Shown: positions 1-9,077, numbered from the stretch's first letter. The stretch: 64,000 nt of DNA from Lachnospira hominis (ex Liu et al. 2021) (GCF_014287955.1 NZ_JACOPD010000003.1:124001-188000); one strand, 5' to 3'. Notes: generated from the sequence alone by a model not told the origin. Translations and numbers: made by a program.

Positions 1-1
1 A

Positions 2-526
2 GGCGTTATGGCTGTTATTAATATGAAAGAATACAGTGTTGATGATATTATCAAAGCCGGTTCTGACAGAAAACCTCTTATAATAGCAATAGAAAATCTT
101 CAGGATCCCGGCAATCTCGGAACTATAGTAAGAATGGCTGAGGGAGCCGGTGTCACTGGCATTGTGATAAGTTCTAATGCCGTTGATATATATAATCCAA
201 AGACGATACGTTCAACTATGGGGTCAATATACAGAGTTCCGTTTGTTTATGCTGCTGATTTTATAGGTGCAATTGAACTGATGAAAAAGAACGGAATTAA
301 TGTTTATGCGGCTCATCTTGACGGAAGTTGTGAGTATACGGAGGCTGATTATACAAAGTCAAGTGCATTTCTTATTGGAAATGAAGGCAATGGACTTACT
401 GATGCGGCTTCTAAGGCTGCAGATAATCTTATAAAAATCCATATGGAAGGTAAGGTTGAATCGTTAAATGCTGCAATAGCCTGTACAGTGCTTACATATG
501 AAGCTATGCGTCAGAGACGGAGTTAA
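2..526 (+). CDS. TrmH/SpoU-family RNA 2'-O-methyltransferase, 3' part (5' end outside window)
   Basis: This is the SAM-dependent SPOUT methyltransferase domain that methylates ribose 2'-O in rRNA or tRNA. All three SpoU motifs are visible: NLQDPGNLGT with a following R (motif 1), STMGSIYRVPF and GNEGNGL (motif 2 region), and SLNAAIA near the C-terminus (motif 3). Full-length family members are about 260 residues with an N-terminal substrate-binding domain. Only about 174 residues are present here and the frame stays open to the window edge, so the N-terminal domain lies upstream and the ATG at 8 is probably internal. Whether the target is 23S rRNA or tRNA cannot be told. Confidence 0.88.
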   Translation, partial: GVMAVINMKEYSVDDIIKAGSDRKPLIIAIENLQDPGNLGTIVRMAEGAGVTGIVISSNAVDIYNPKTIRSTMGSIYRVPFVYAADFIGAIELMKKNGINVYAAHLDGSCEYTEADYTKSSAFLIGNEGNGLTDAASKAADNLIKIHMEGKVESLNAAIACTVLTYEAMRQRRS

Positions 527-581
527 TGACATTAATTTGTAAATATTTTAGAAATATAAAAAAATAATAAATTTTTAAGAT

Positions 582-616
582 AAGGGCTTCCAAAACACGT
601 GGAAGCCCTTGTTTTA
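582..616 (+). terminator. Rho-independent terminator after the methyltransferase
   Basis: A perfect 10-bp stem (AAGGGCTTCC at 582-591 and GGAAGCCCTT at 601-610) with a 9-nt loop is followed by GTTTTAT. It lies between the methyltransferase and the next promoter. Confidence 0.8.
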
Positions 617-634
617 TGCCATTTTTTAACAGAT

Positions 635-663
635 TTGACAAAGAAGCGTAACTTTGCTACAAT
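635..663 (+). promoter_or_regulatory. Sigma-A promoter of the wall hydrolase gene
   Basis: TTGACA (635-640), a 17-bp spacer and TACAAT (658-663). A perfect 9-bp dyad, ACAAAATGT at 673-681 and ACATTTTGT at 694-702, falls in the presumed 5' untranslated region and could be an operator or an RNA hairpin. Confidence 0.7.
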
Positions 664-736
664 ACATCTGTAACAAAATGTAACAATTCCGTAACATTTT
701 GTTTAGGCATAACAAATGCCGGAAAGGGAAAGCTTT

Positions 737-1921
737 ATGAAACTTAGAAGTAGCAAAGCGGCAATTTGCACGGGGGCAGCCGTAGTTATGTTCCTTATGC
801 CGGTTGTACCGGAAGTGGCAGTCGCAAAAACTACCTATGAGCAACCAGAAAGTACAGTACAATTCGATACAGAACTGAGACAGGCGTCTTACACTGTTAA
901 TGTGTCAGACATCGTTGCGACAGGTTATGTGGAGGAAAAAGAAACGGGGATGTATGCAGGTATGGCAATAGCCATAGCTGATCCTTATACTCAGGTGTAT
1001 GCAATGGCCGATGAGAATTCAGAGGTTGTAGGTCAGATGGGACAAAACAGCATTGCATCTGCAGAAGAGATTGTCGGAGAATGGACAAAGATTGTATCCG
1101 GTAATCTTACAGGATTTGTTAAGACAAGTGAATTATGTTTTAATGAGGAAGCACAGGCACTTGGAAGCAGCTTAGGAGATGTGAGTGCTACAGTTGTGGC
1201 TGACAGTGCGGCATTGTATTTAACAGCTGACAAGTCACAGGCAGCAGATTTTGCAGCCAACGGAACACAATTCAAGGCAGTCGGCAAAAAAGGAAGCATG
1301 ATTGCGGTAGAGTACGGTGAGTCAAAGGCATATGTGTATGCTGACCAGGTAAGCATAGAATATGCAGCAGGAACCGGATATACCAACGAAGAGATAGAGA
1401 ATATAAAGGCTGAGGAAGAGGAGCAGAGACGTCAGGCAGAAGAGGCTGAACGTGAAGCTGCAAGAAAAGCCGAAGAAGAAAGAACTGCCAGAATTGAAGC
1501 AGCTATGACAGATGTAGGTGTTTCATATAATCCGACAATGGAAGCAAGTGCAGAAGAAGTATGGCTTCTTGCATGTGTCATTGACTGGGAATCAGGCTGG
1601 GAACCATATGAAGGCAAACTTGCTGTAGCCAATGTTGTATTAAACAGAGTAAGAAACTCAAGATATGACAATACAATCACAGGTGTTATTTATGCAAGAA
1701 GCCAGTTTTCAGGTGTATCTGACGGATATGGCAATGCAAGTTCAACATTTCAGGCAAGACTCGATGCAGGTCCAAGAACACAGGAGTGTCTGGAAGCAGC
1801 AATGGAAGCATTGTCAGGTGTGAACAATATAGGCTCATATACATCATTCAGATCAGTTTCAATTGCAAACTATGATGCATATTCAAGCTTTACAATAATA
1901 GGAGGTCATGTTTTTTATTAA
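737..1921 (+). CDS. Secreted SleB-type cell wall hydrolase with SH3-like domains
   Basis: Predicted exported peptidoglycan hydrolase of 394 residues. I chose the ATG at 737 because GGAAAGGGAAAG lies just upstream and it opens a classic signal peptide: basic start, hydrophobic core, cleavage after an AVA-like site near residue 31. Residues about 75-210 look like tandem bacterial SH3-type wall-binding domains. Residues about 218-255 are a highly charged E/R/A coiled coil. Residues about 265-394 are the SleB (Hydrolase_2) catalytic domain with WESGWEPYEGKLAVANVVLN and QFSGV. SleB relatives are lytic transglycosylases of spore cortex or vegetative wall. This gene is monocistronic between two terminators, and a growth or sporulation role cannot be decided. 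Confidence 0.88.
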   Translation: MKLRSSKAAICTGAAVVMFLMPVVPEVAVAKTTYEQPESTVQFDTELRQASYTVNVSDIVATGYVEEKETGMYAGMAIAIADPYTQVYAMADENSEVVGQMGQNSIASAEEIVGEWTKIVSGNLTGFVKTSELCFNEEAQALGSSLGDVSATVVADSAALYLTADKSQAADFAANGTQFKAVGKKGSMIAVEYGESKAYVYADQVSIEYAAGTGYTNEEIENIKAEEEEQRRQAEEAEREAARKAEEERTARIEAAMTDVGVSYNPTMEASAEEVWLLACVIDWESGWEPYEGKLAVANVVLNRVRNSRYDNTITGVIYARSQFSGVSDGYGNASSTFQARLDAGPRTQECLEAAMEALSGVNNIGSYTSFRSVSIANYDAYSSFTIIGGHVFY

Positions 1922-1987
1922 GATAATTAACGGCATCTTAATAAATATGGCTGATGTAAGATAAAAATTGAATTATTATATATATTT

Positions 1988-2034
1988 AATCCGGGACAGA
2001 CTGAGTATTTGCTAGGCTGTCCCGGATTTTCTTT
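1988..2034 (+). terminator. Strong terminator after the wall hydrolase
   Basis: A 12-bp stem, AATCCGGGACAG (1988-1999) with CTGTCCCGGATT (2017-2028), is followed by TTTCTTTCT. Confidence 0.85.
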
Positions 2035-2039
2035 CTATA

Positions 2040-2068
2040 TTGCACACAGACATGATTTATGATACACT
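2040..2068 (+). promoter_or_regulatory. Probable argF promoter
   Basis: TTGCAC (2040-2045), a 17-bp spacer and TACACT (2063-2068), directly upstream of argF. No convincing arginine-repressor box is visible by eye. Confidence 0.5.
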
Positions 2069-2110
2069 ATACCACAAATATGTATATTTGGAATGGAGAT
2101 AAAGATAGCT

Positions 2111-3106
2111 ATGGATTTGACAGGACGCGATTTTTTAACTTTAAAAGACTATACACCGGATGAGATTGAATTTCTTATTAATCTGGCAGGAGAACTTAAA
2201 GAAAAGAAAAAGAAGGGTGTAGTTGAGCAGCCGTTAATCGGCAAGAATGTTGCACTTATATTTGAAAAGACAAGTACAAGAACACGTTGTTCATTTGAAG
2301 TGGCAGCACATGACCTTGGAATGGGCACTACATATCTTGACCCTAAAGGTTCCCAGATTGGCAAGAAAGAGAGTATTGCCGATACAGCAAGAGTTCTTGC
2401 AGGAATGTATGATGGAATAGAATATCGTGGATTCGGTCAGGAAATTGTTGAGGAGCTTGCAAAACATTCAAAAGTACCTGTCTGGAATGGTCTTACTAAT
2501 GAATATCATCCTACACAGATGCTTGCAGATATGCTTACAATTCGTGAGAAACTTGGACATTTAAAAGGTGTTAAGTTTGTATACATGGGTGATGCACGTT
2601 ACAACATGGGTAATTCACTTATGATAGTATGTGCAAAGCTTGGTCTTCATTTCACTGCATGCACAACAAAAGAATATTTTCCAAATGATGAGCTTGTTGC
2701 ACAGTGTAAGGAATGGGCAAAGGCAAGTGGTGGTTCAGTTACATTATGTGAAGATGTGAAGGAAGCAACTAAGGATGCAGATGTAATATATACAGATGTA
2801 TGGGTTTCAATGGGTGAACCTGACGAAGTATGGGAAGAAAGAATCAAAGCACTTTTACCATATCAGGTTAATCGTGCAGTTATGGAAAATGCATCAAAAA
2901 ATGCCATTTTCATGCATTGTCTTCCTGCATTTCATGATTTAAAGACAACAATCGGTGCTCAGATTCATGATAAATTCGGACTTGATGAGATGGAAGTTAC
3001 AGATGAAGTATTTGAATCATCACAGTCTGTGGTATTTGACGAAGCAGAGAACAGAATGCATACAATCAAAGCTGTTATGGCAGCTACGCTTGGTGCATAC
3101 AAATAA
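2111..3106 (+). CDS. argF: Ornithine carbamoyltransferase
   Basis: Catalyses carbamoyl phosphate + ornithine to citrulline in arginine synthesis, or the reverse in arginine catabolism. The carbamoyl-phosphate loop STRTR (residues about 55-59), the HPTQ motif (about 134) and the ornithine-loop signature HCLPAFHD are intact, and the 331-residue length is normal. The ATG at 2111 is preferred over the in-frame ATG at 2093 because GGAG precedes it at suitable distance and the product then begins MDLTGRDFL like its relatives. No other arg gene is adjacent, so anabolic (argF) versus catabolic (arcB) use is not settled. I favour anabolic because no arcA or arcC is present. Confidence 0.93.
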   Translation: MDLTGRDFLTLKDYTPDEIEFLINLAGELKEKKKKGVVEQPLIGKNVALIFEKTSTRTRCSFEVAAHDLGMGTTYLDPKGSQIGKKESIADTARVLAGMYDGIEYRGFGQEIVEELAKHSKVPVWNGLTNEYHPTQMLADMLTIREKLGHLKGVKFVYMGDARYNMGNSLMIVCAKLGLHFTACTTKEYFPNDELVAQCKEWAKASGGSVTLCEDVKEATKDADVIYTDVWVSMGEPDEVWEERIKALLPYQVNRAVMENASKNAIFMHCLPAFHDLKTTIGAQIHDKFGLDEMEVTDEVFESSQSVVFDEAENRMHTIKAVMAATLGAYK

Positions 3107-3143
3107 AATATACTATAAAAAATAATGCGGAGGCAGAATTGAT

Positions 3144-3431
3144 ATGTATTATACAACCAGTGGTGCATACAGAAAATCAAAAATGATTATAGATTATGCC
3201 AATATAGCTCTGACAGTGTGTGTTGGCGTAATGTTTATCCTGATATTATTTTTCAGAAGCAGCAGCGGAATAATATTTCCATTGATATTTCTTGCAGGCT
3301 GTCTTGTTAATGCATTGACATCTGCCAAACGTTTTATGGAAAAAAATAAAGTGGCAGGTGTTATTCTGGCAATTACAGCGGTAGTATTATTGGTTTTGTC
3401 AGCAATGTGTTTTGCAGCAGTATTGAAATAG
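3144..3431 (+). CDS. Small three-helix membrane protein, unknown function
   Basis: A 95-residue protein that I do not recognise. It has a short polar N-terminus and three hydrophobic segments (about 20-38, 45-60 and 70-92) separated by short basic loops such as the one containing KRFMEKNK, so it should be an integral membrane protein. GGAGG at 3128-3132 supports the start. It lies 37 bp after argF and just before birA on the same strand, so it may be cotranscribed with either. Confidence 0.7.
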   Translation: MYYTTSGAYRKSKMIIDYANIALTVCVGVMFILILFFRSSSGIIFPLIFLAGCLVNALTSAKRFMEKNKVAGVILAITAVVLLVLSAMCFAAVLK

Positions 3432-3445
3432 TAAGGTGGCTTCAC

Positions 3446-4489
3446 ATGAAAACAAAAATTTTAAAAATATTAAGAAATGCAGACGGTTTTGTTTCGGGAC
3501 AGGCAATATGTGAAAGCCTCGGAGTATCAAGAACTGCTGTATGGAAAGTTATTAATCAGCTGAAAGAAGAAGGTTATGAATTTGATGCGGTGTCCAATAA
3601 AGGATACCGTATTGTAAACTATCCTGATATTTTGACGAAATCAGAAATAGAAAGCCAGCTGGATAAAAATGATATTATAAAAAAAATAGTGTTTTTTGAT
3701 GAGACAGATTCAACTAACAACCGTGCAAAAAAGGCTGCGGAAGAAGGCGAAGAATCGGGAACTCTCTTTATAACTGAATGTCAGACAGGTGGACGTGGAA
3801 GAAGAGGAAGAAACTGGGTTTCTCCACCGGGAAGCGGAATCTGGATGACACTTCTTATACGCCCGGATATAAGACCGGATGAGGCATCAATGCTTACGAT
3901 AGTTGCAGCTATGGCTGTTTCGTCTGCAATAACAAAGGTTACAAAATATGATGCCAAAGCAATTTTGTCTGATGAGAAGGACATTTCGTTTGCGGATAAC
4001 AAGATAGAGCAATGCAAAATAAAATGGCCTAATGATATAGTTCTTGATAAAAAGAAAATATGCGGTATTTTAACGGAGATGAGTGCCGAACCCGAGCATG
4101 TCAATTATGTTGTTACAGGCATAGGCATAAATGTCAATACGACTGAATTTGCCGACGAGATAAAAGATATGGCATCGTCAATATTTGTACAGACAGGTGT
4201 AAGAATAAAAAGAAGCCATGTTGTTGCACAGTTTGCACATGATTTTACGGAATATTTTAATAGATTTATAAAGACACAGGATTTGAGCCTGCTCGTTGAT
4301 GATTATAATAAAATGCTTATTAATGCAGGAAAGACTGTGCGTATTGAGGAGAGAGGAGATGCATATACTGCCGAGGCGTATGGAATAGACAATGAAGGCA
4401 GGCTTATTGTAAAGGTGGATGATACAGGTGAGGAAAAGAAAATAATAGCCGGTGAAGTATCGGTGAGAGGATTATATGGATATGTTTGA
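3446..4489 (+). CDS. birA: Bifunctional biotin-protein ligase / biotin operon repressor
   Basis: Attaches biotin to carboxylase carrier proteins through biotinyl-5'-AMP and represses biotin genes. Residues 1-60 form a winged helix-turn-helix (QAICESLGVSRTAVWKVINQ). The ligase domain carries the adenylate loop GRGRRGRNWVSPPGSG and the substrate motif KWPNDI, and a C-terminal SH3-like domain ends the protein. The 347-residue length is typical of the bifunctional class. The ATG at 3446 follows AAGGTGG at good spacing; a longer in-frame extension upstream has no RBS. The gene overlaps the next one by 14 bp, which implies an operon with the small acidic protein and dusB. Confidence 0.93.
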   Translation: MKTKILKILRNADGFVSGQAICESLGVSRTAVWKVINQLKEEGYEFDAVSNKGYRIVNYPDILTKSEIESQLDKNDIIKKIVFFDETDSTNNRAKKAAEEGEESGTLFITECQTGGRGRRGRNWVSPPGSGIWMTLLIRPDIRPDEASMLTIVAAMAVSSAITKVTKYDAKAILSDEKDISFADNKIEQCKIKWPNDIVLDKKKICGILTEMSAEPEHVNYVVTGIGINVNTTEFADEIKDMASSIFVQTGVRIKRSHVVAQFAHDFTEYFNRFIKTQDLSLLVDDYNKMLINAGKTVRIEERGDAYTAEAYGIDNEGRLIVKVDDTGEEKKIIAGEVSVRGLYGYV

Positions 4490-4814
4490 TGAAGAAGTTG
4501 TATTATGTGCTTCAAGTGCATATGAAAAGAAATTTTATCTGAACGAAGAATTTTCGAGACTTCCTGAAGATATAAAAAATGAACTTAAAATAATGTGTGT
4601 TCTTTTTACAGAAGAAGTGGGAGGAATACTTGAACTTGTATTTGACGAGGAAGGTAATCTTTTATTCAGAACAGATGCAGATGAAAATGATTTGCTATAT
4701 GATGATATTGCATGCGGAATGCTTATAAAGAAGATGCAGTACGAAAAAAGAGAGCTGCTTGAATCACTCGAAATGTTTTACAGAGTATTTTTCCTCGGCG
4801 AGGACGGACAATGA
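4476..4814 (+). CDS. Small acidic protein of unknown function
   Basis: A 112-residue acidic protein (many D/E, such as TDADENDLLYDD) with no signal peptide, no membrane segment and no motif I recognise. It is translationally embedded between birA (14-bp overlap) and dusB (ATGA overlap), so it is a real operon member. Predicted cytoplasmic. The arrangement birA-this-dusB suggests a conserved clostridial neighbourhood, but I cannot assign a role. Confidence 0.75.
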   Translation: MDMFDEEVVLCASSAYEKKFYLNEEFSRLPEDIKNELKIMCVLFTEEVGGILELVFDEEGNLLFRTDADENDLLYDDIACGMLIKKMQYEKRELLESLEMFYRVFFLGEDGQ

Positions 4815-5773
4815 AAATAGGAAATGTCAATATAGAAAATAAAGTATTTCTTGCACCTATGGCGGGTGTTACAGATTTGCCGTTCAGGCTTTTATGCCGC
4901 GAGATGGGCTGTGGGCTTTTGTATACAGAAATGGTTAGTGCAAAAGCTATTTTGTACAATAATAAAAATACAGACGCACTTCTTCGTGTGACTGAAGCGG
5001 AAAATCCGATAGCAGTACAGCTTTTTGGTTCAGACCCGCAGATTATGGCAGATATGGCAAAAAGACTTGAAGAAAGACCATTTGATGTAATAGATGTCAA
5101 TATGGGATGTCCGGTTCCAAAGGTTGTAAATAACGGAGAAGGTTCGGCACTTATGAAAAATCCTGTGCTTGTCGGCCAGATTGTTGAGGCTATGGCAAAG
5201 GCAGTAAAAAAGCCTGTTACAGTAAAGATTCGTGCGGGATTTAATGATAAGAGCCTTAATGCACCAGAGATTGCACATGTTATTGAAGAATCAGGTGGTG
5301 CGGCGGTTGCTGTTCATGGCAGAACGAGAGAGCAGTATTATTCTGGGCATGCTGACTGGAATATAATCAAAAAAGTAAAAGATACTGTATCAATTCCCGT
5401 AATAGGCAATGGTGACATACTTACAGGTGAAGATGCGATACGCATGTTTAAAGAGACCGGCTGTGATGCGGTTATGATTGGCCGCGGAGCAAGAGGAAAT
5501 CCGTGGATATTTAATCAGATAAATGAATATCTTAATAATGGGACAACAATAAAGCCACCGGCAATTAACGAAATTCATGATATGATTTTAAGACATGCTT
5601 CAATGCTTATAGAGGCAAAGGGCGAATATACAGGAATCCGTGAGATGAGAAAGCATTTTGCATGGTATACGGCAGGAATGAAGCATGCGGCAGTATTAAG
5701 AAATGAAGTGAATCAGGTGGAACACTTTAAGGAGCTTGAAAGCCTGTGTGAACGTCTGGTTTTACATTATTGA
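4811..5773 (+). CDS. dusB: tRNA-dihydrouridine synthase (DusB type)
   Basis: FMN- and NADPH-dependent reduction of uridine to dihydrouridine in tRNA D-loops. The TIM-barrel signatures are in order: APMAGVTDLPFR near the N-terminus, QLFGSDP, DVNMGCPVPKV (contains the catalytic Cys), VTVKIRAG, VHGRTREQYYSG, GNGDI and the FMN-phosphate loop MIGRGARGNPW. A helical C-terminal domain follows. The 320-residue length is normal. Its start overlaps the preceding stop in ATGA. The dus gene preceding greA and lysS is a frequent arrangement in Firmicutes. Confidence 0.94.
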   Translation: MKIGNVNIENKVFLAPMAGVTDLPFRLLCREMGCGLLYTEMVSAKAILYNNKNTDALLRVTEAENPIAVQLFGSDPQIMADMAKRLEERPFDVIDVNMGCPVPKVVNNGEGSALMKNPVLVGQIVEAMAKAVKKPVTVKIRAGFNDKSLNAPEIAHVIEESGGAAVAVHGRTREQYYSGHADWNIIKKVKDTVSIPVIGNGDILTGEDAIRMFKETGCDAVMIGRGARGNPWIFNQINEYLNNGTTIKPPAINEIHDMILRHASMLIEAKGEYTGIREMRKHFAWYTAGMKHAAVLRNEVNQVEHFKELESLCERLVLHY

Positions 5774-5798
5774 CAGAAGAAAAAGTGTAGTGTATAAT
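5770..5798 (+). promoter_or_regulatory. Promoter of greA-lysS
   Basis: TTGACA (5770-5775), a 17-bp spacer and TATAAT (5793-5798): a near-consensus sigma-A promoter that overlaps the dusB stop codon. Confidence 0.85.
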
Positions 5799-5861
5799 AT
5801 TGTGACTGGTTTTAATAAACAAATAAAATTTTAGTATATAAATGGGAAAGGTGAAGGAATT

Positions 5862-6338
5862 ATGGCAGAGAAGCAGTTTCTTACAAAAAAAGGTTATGAG
5901 GAAAGAGTAGCATTACTTGAGAATCTCAAGGTAGTCAGAAGAAAGGAAGTTGCACAGAAGCTCAAGGAAGCAAGAGAGCAGGGCGACTTATCAGAGAATG
6001 CCGAGTATGATGCAGCAAAGGACGAGCAGCGTGATATCGAGGCACAGATTGTTGAACTTGAAAACATTTTAAAGAATGCAGAGATTATTCAGGATAACGA
6101 TAAGAGCAAAGACAAGATTAAGATGGAAAGTGTTGTAAAGCTTCATGATGTAGAATATGATGAGGATATTGAGTATACAATCGTAGGTTCTTCAGAAGCA
6201 GACAGCTTAAATAATAAGATTTCTAACGAGTCACCACTTGGAGCAGCTTTAATTGGCAAGAAAGTTGGAGATACAGTTAAGATTGAAGCACCTGTAGGTG
6301 AGATTGAATATAAGATTATTTCGGTAGACAATGACTAA
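5862..6338 (+). CDS. greA: Transcription elongation factor GreA
   Basis: Binds the RNA polymerase secondary channel and stimulates cleavage of backtracked transcripts. The N-terminal coiled coil holds the acidic tip in AREQGDLSENAEYDAAKDEQ (residues about 38-57). The C-terminal FKBP-like half ends with SPLGAALIGKKVGD, the GreA/B signature. 158 residues, full length. A GGAAAGGTGAAGG Shine-Dalgarno region precedes the ATG. lysS follows after 33 bp, so the two are probably cotranscribed. Confidence 0.96.
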   Translation: MAEKQFLTKKGYEERVALLENLKVVRRKEVAQKLKEAREQGDLSENAEYDAAKDEQRDIEAQIVELENILKNAEIIQDNDKSKDKIKMESVVKLHDVEYDEDIEYTIVGSSEADSLNNKISNESPLGAALIGKKVGDTVKIEAPVGEIEYKIISVDND

Positions 6339-6371
6339 TTAATCGAATTTATTTTAAGGAGAGACACAAAG

Positions 6372-8420
6372 TTGGCAGATAATAAGAATACACAGGCAGC
6401 GGATGTTAACGAACAGATTAAGATTCGTATGGATAAATTAAAGGCTCTTCAGGATGCCGGCAAGGATCCATTTCAGATTACAAAGTATGATGTAACACAC
6501 CATACAGATGAAATCAGAGCTATCTACGAAGCTCATGAGAAGGAACTTCTTGGTGACAGACCAGCGGTAAATACTGAAGGATTAGACGAGCAGCAGGCAA
6601 GAGAAGCAGTTAATGCTGATTATAATGAGAGAAGAGCTATTATGGATGCTTCTCCTATAGAAGTAAGCTTCGCCGGACGTATGATGTTCAAGAGAGTAAT
6701 GGGTAAGGCATCTTTCTGTAACATTGCAGACCTCAAGGGTAAAATGCAGGCTTATATTTCAAAGGATGCAATCGGCGAAGAAGCATATGCAGACTTCAAG
6801 AAGTCTGATATTGGTGATATTTTCGGTGTTAAGGGATTTATTTTCAGAACTAAGACAGGCGAGATTTCTGTTCATGTTGAAGAACTTACGCTTCTTTCAA
6901 AGAGCCTTCAGGTACTTCCTGAGAAGTTCCACGGTATTACTGACACTGATATGAGATACCGTCAGAGATATGTTGATTTGATTATGAATCCTGAAGTTAA
7001 GGATACATTTGTTAAGCGTTCAAAGATTATCAAGGAAATCAGAAATTTCCTTGACGGCAGAAACTTTATGGAAGTTGAGACACCTACACTTGTGTCTAAT
7101 GCCGGCGGTGCTGCTGCAAGACCATTTGAGACTCATTACAATGCACTTAATGAGGATGTTAAGCTTCGTATTTCATTGGAGCTGTACCTTAAAAGACTTA
7201 TTGTTGGTGGTCTTGAGAGAGTTTATGAAATTGGACGAGTATATCGTAACGAAGGTGTTGATACAAGACACAATCCTGAGTTTACACTTATGGAACTCTA
7301 TCAGGCATATACAGATTATGAAGGCATGATGGAACTTACTGAGAGTATGTTCAGACACCTTGCCCAGACTGTATGTGGTACAACCAAGATTACTTACAAC
7401 GGAACAGAGATTGACCTCGGAAAGCCATTCAGAAGACTTACTATGAATGATGCAATCAAGGAATATGCAGGCGTTGATTTTGATACAATTAAGACAGATG
7501 AAGAGGCTAAGGCACTCGCAAAGGAAAGAGGAATTGAATTCGAGGAGCGTCATACAAAGGGCGATATCATCAATCTTTTCTTCGAGGAATACTGTGAAGA
7601 GAACTTAATCCAGCCTACATTTATTATGGATCATCCTCTTGCAATTTCACCTCTTACAAAGAAAAAGCCATCTGACCCTGAAAAGGTTGAGCGTTTCGAG
7701 CTTTTCATCAATACATGGGAAATGTGTAACGCATATTCAGAACTTAACGACCCAATCGACCAGAGAGAGCGTTTTGCACAGCAGGATAAGAATGCCGAAA
7801 ACGGTGACGAAGAAGCCCAGCACACAGATGAAGACTTCCTCAATGCACTTGCTGTAGGTATGCCTCCTACAGGTGGTATCGGTTACGGTATTGACAGACT
7901 TGTAATGCTTCTTACAGATTCGCCTGCTATCAGGGATGTATTGCTCTTCCCGACTATGAAGAGCATCGGTGGCGTAAAGTCTGAAAATGGCGTAAGTTCT
8001 AAGACTTCAGAAGAGGTAAAAGCAGAGCAAGAGAAGATTGATTTTTCAAATGTAAAGATTGAGCCATTATTCGAGGAAGAAGTTGATTTCGATACATTCA
8101 GCAAGTCTGATTTCAGAGCTGTTAAGGTAAAAGAGTGTGTTGCAGTACCTAAGTCTAAGAAGCTGTTACAGTTTACACTTGATGATGGAACAGGCACAGA
8201 CCGTACAATCCTTAGCGGAATCCATGCTTTCTATGAGCCAGAAGAACTTGTTGGAAAGACACTTATCGCTATCACAAACCTTCCACCAAGAAAGATGATG
8301 GGAATTGAATCTTGTGGTATGTTACTTTCAGCAGTAAACAACCTTAAAGATTCAGAGGATGAAGAACTTCATCTTCTTATGGTGGATAACCATATTCCGG
8401 CAGGTGCAAAGCTGTACTAA
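6372..8420 (+). CDS. lysS: Lysyl-tRNA synthetase (class II) with C-terminal Trbp111-like tRNA-binding domain
   Basis: Charges tRNA-Lys. It starts at TTG (6372), supported by AAGGAG 9 nt upstream. Residues about 1-200 hold the OB anticodon-binding domain with a roughly 60-residue charged insertion relative to the standard enzyme. The class II core follows: motif 2 RVYRNEGVDTRHNPEFT and motif 3 GIGYGIDRLVMLL. Unlike the roughly 500-residue standard enzyme, a linker and an EMAPII/MetG-C-like domain (about 575-682: SDFRAVKVKECV ... IESCGMLLSA) are fused at the C-terminus. An element has integrated at codons for FPTMK (7949-7961), so everything 3' of that point was probably supplied by the element. 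The displaced original 3' end is at 17998-18471. Confidence 0.93.
   Translation: MADNKNTQAADVNEQIKIRMDKLKALQDAGKDPFQITKYDVTHHTDEIRAIYEAHEKELLGDRPAVNTEGLDEQQAREAVNADYNERRAIMDASPIEVSFAGRMMFKRVMGKASFCNIADLKGKMQAYISKDAIGEEAYADFKKSDIGDIFGVKGFIFRTKTGEISVHVEELTLLSKSLQVLPEKFHGITDTDMRYRQRYVDLIMNPEVKDTFVKRSKIIKEIRNFLDGRNFMEVETPTLVSNAGGAAARPFETHYNALNEDVKLRISLELYLKRLIVGGLERVYEIGRVYRNEGVDTRHNPEFTLMELYQAYTDYEGMMELTESMFRHLAQTVCGTTKITYNGTEIDLGKPFRRLTMNDAIKEYAGVDFDTIKTDEEAKALAKERGIEFEERHTKGDIINLFFEEYCEENLIQPTFIMDHPLAISPLTKKKPSDPEKVERFELFINTWEMCNAYSELNDPIDQRERFAQQDKNAENGDEEAQHTDEDFLNALAVGMPPTGGIGYGIDRLVMLLTDSPAIRDVLLFPTMKSIGGVKSENGVSSKTSEEVKAEQEKIDFSNVKIEPLFEEEVDFDTFSKSDFRAVKVKECVAVPKSKKLLQFTLDDGTGTDRTILSGIHAFYEPEELVGKTLIAITNLPPRKMMGIESCGMLLSAVNNLKDSEDEELHLLMVDNHIPAGAKLY
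7949..7961 (+). repeat. Left attachment-site candidate in lysS (attL)
   Basis: CCCGACTATGAAG here matches CCCGACGATGAAG at 18000-18012, 12 of 13 identical, at the point where the two lysS 3' ends begin to align. This makes it the best candidate for the tyrosine-recombinase crossover region, with one heterologous central base. Inference from the alignment of the two borders. Confidence 0.55.
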
Positions 8421-8561
8421 GAGAATAAAGTTTATATAAATATGATTGGTCATGGTTAAGGTCATTTGACCAAGTTTTGACTCTAAAATTTATAGTCAAA
8501 TAAACGACAATACATGTTAGTACAGATTGCTTAGTCTGAAAAATTAAAGATTGTATTACTT

Positions 8562-8605
8562 AGAGGACATTTTCTAAAGAAATTTAGAAGATGTCCTCTT
8601 TTTGC
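8562..8605 (+). terminator. Terminator downstream of lysS
   Basis: AGAGGACAT (8562-8570) pairs with ATGTCCTCT (8591-8599) and the stem is extended by TTCTAAA/TTTAGAA, followed by TTTTTGCG. Bases 8421-8642 hold nothing else that I can name except a TTAGTACAG-TTGCT string, shared with 17911 near the other element end. Confidence 0.75.
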
Positions 8606-8642
8606 GTTATAGGAACAATTGAAATACCGAAAGGAGAATAGC

Positions 8643-8870
8643 ATGGAACACACAAAGGCATATCAGGAATTTAAGAAGAATGGTAATACAAAGTTTGTAA
8701 GATATAGCGAAGGAGCAGAAATGTATCATATGAGCGTATCAAAGTTTATGCAAATGGCTAAGGATGCCAAAGCAATCTATAAGTTAGGACAGTTAGTACT
8801 TGTGAATTTAAAAATATTTGATGAGTACATTGAGACATTCCATATAGTTGATGATGAATTTTATAAGTAG
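8643..8870 (+). CDS. Excisionase-like small DNA-binding protein of the integrated element
   Basis: 75 residues from the ATG at 8643, which has AAAGGAG upstream (an earlier in-frame ATG lacks one). The pattern KFVRYSEGAEMYHMSVSKFM followed by AKDAKAIYKLGQLVLVN resembles the small winged-helix excisionase/regulator proteins found next to lachnospiral integrases. A second, truncated relative lies at 16160-16270 beside the integrase. Role (directing excision) is inference from context and length. Confidence 0.6.
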   Translation: MEHTKAYQEFKKNGNTKFVRYSEGAEMYHMSVSKFMQMAKDAKAIYKLGQLVLVNLKIFDEYIETFHIVDDEFYK

Positions 8871-8879
8871 GTGAAAAGG

Positions 8880-9077
8880 ATGGTAACACAATTACAGCCG
8901 GATATTAGGGCTTATCTTCATGGTGGGGAGGTAATAAAAAGATACATAAGGGTCGAAGAGGTGGCTCATGCATATGGATTTAGTGTTGAGGAAACTGAAT
9001 ATATAGCTAAAGGAGACAGCAGAAATCCAGAAGGTATCCATGAAGGACGAGCAGGCAGTCGGAAAGATTGTCATTGA
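8880..9077 (+). pseudogene. 5' fragment of an element gene, fused out of frame to an LPXTG gene remnant
   Basis: The first about 45 codons (beginning MVTQLQPDIRAYLHGGE and containing VIKRYIRVEEVAHAYGFSVE) look like the N-terminus of a second small excisionase-like protein. After about 9018 the DNA is clearly the coding sequence of a surface protein in another frame, so a deletion joined the two and the reading frame ends in nonsense at 9077. The start is ATG 8880 or GTG 8871. Confidence 0.55.

Noticed and set aside
626..862. 78-codon minus-strand frame across the wall-hydrolase promoter
   Set aside because: No ribosome site; overlaps a clear promoter and the signal-peptide codons of the real gene.
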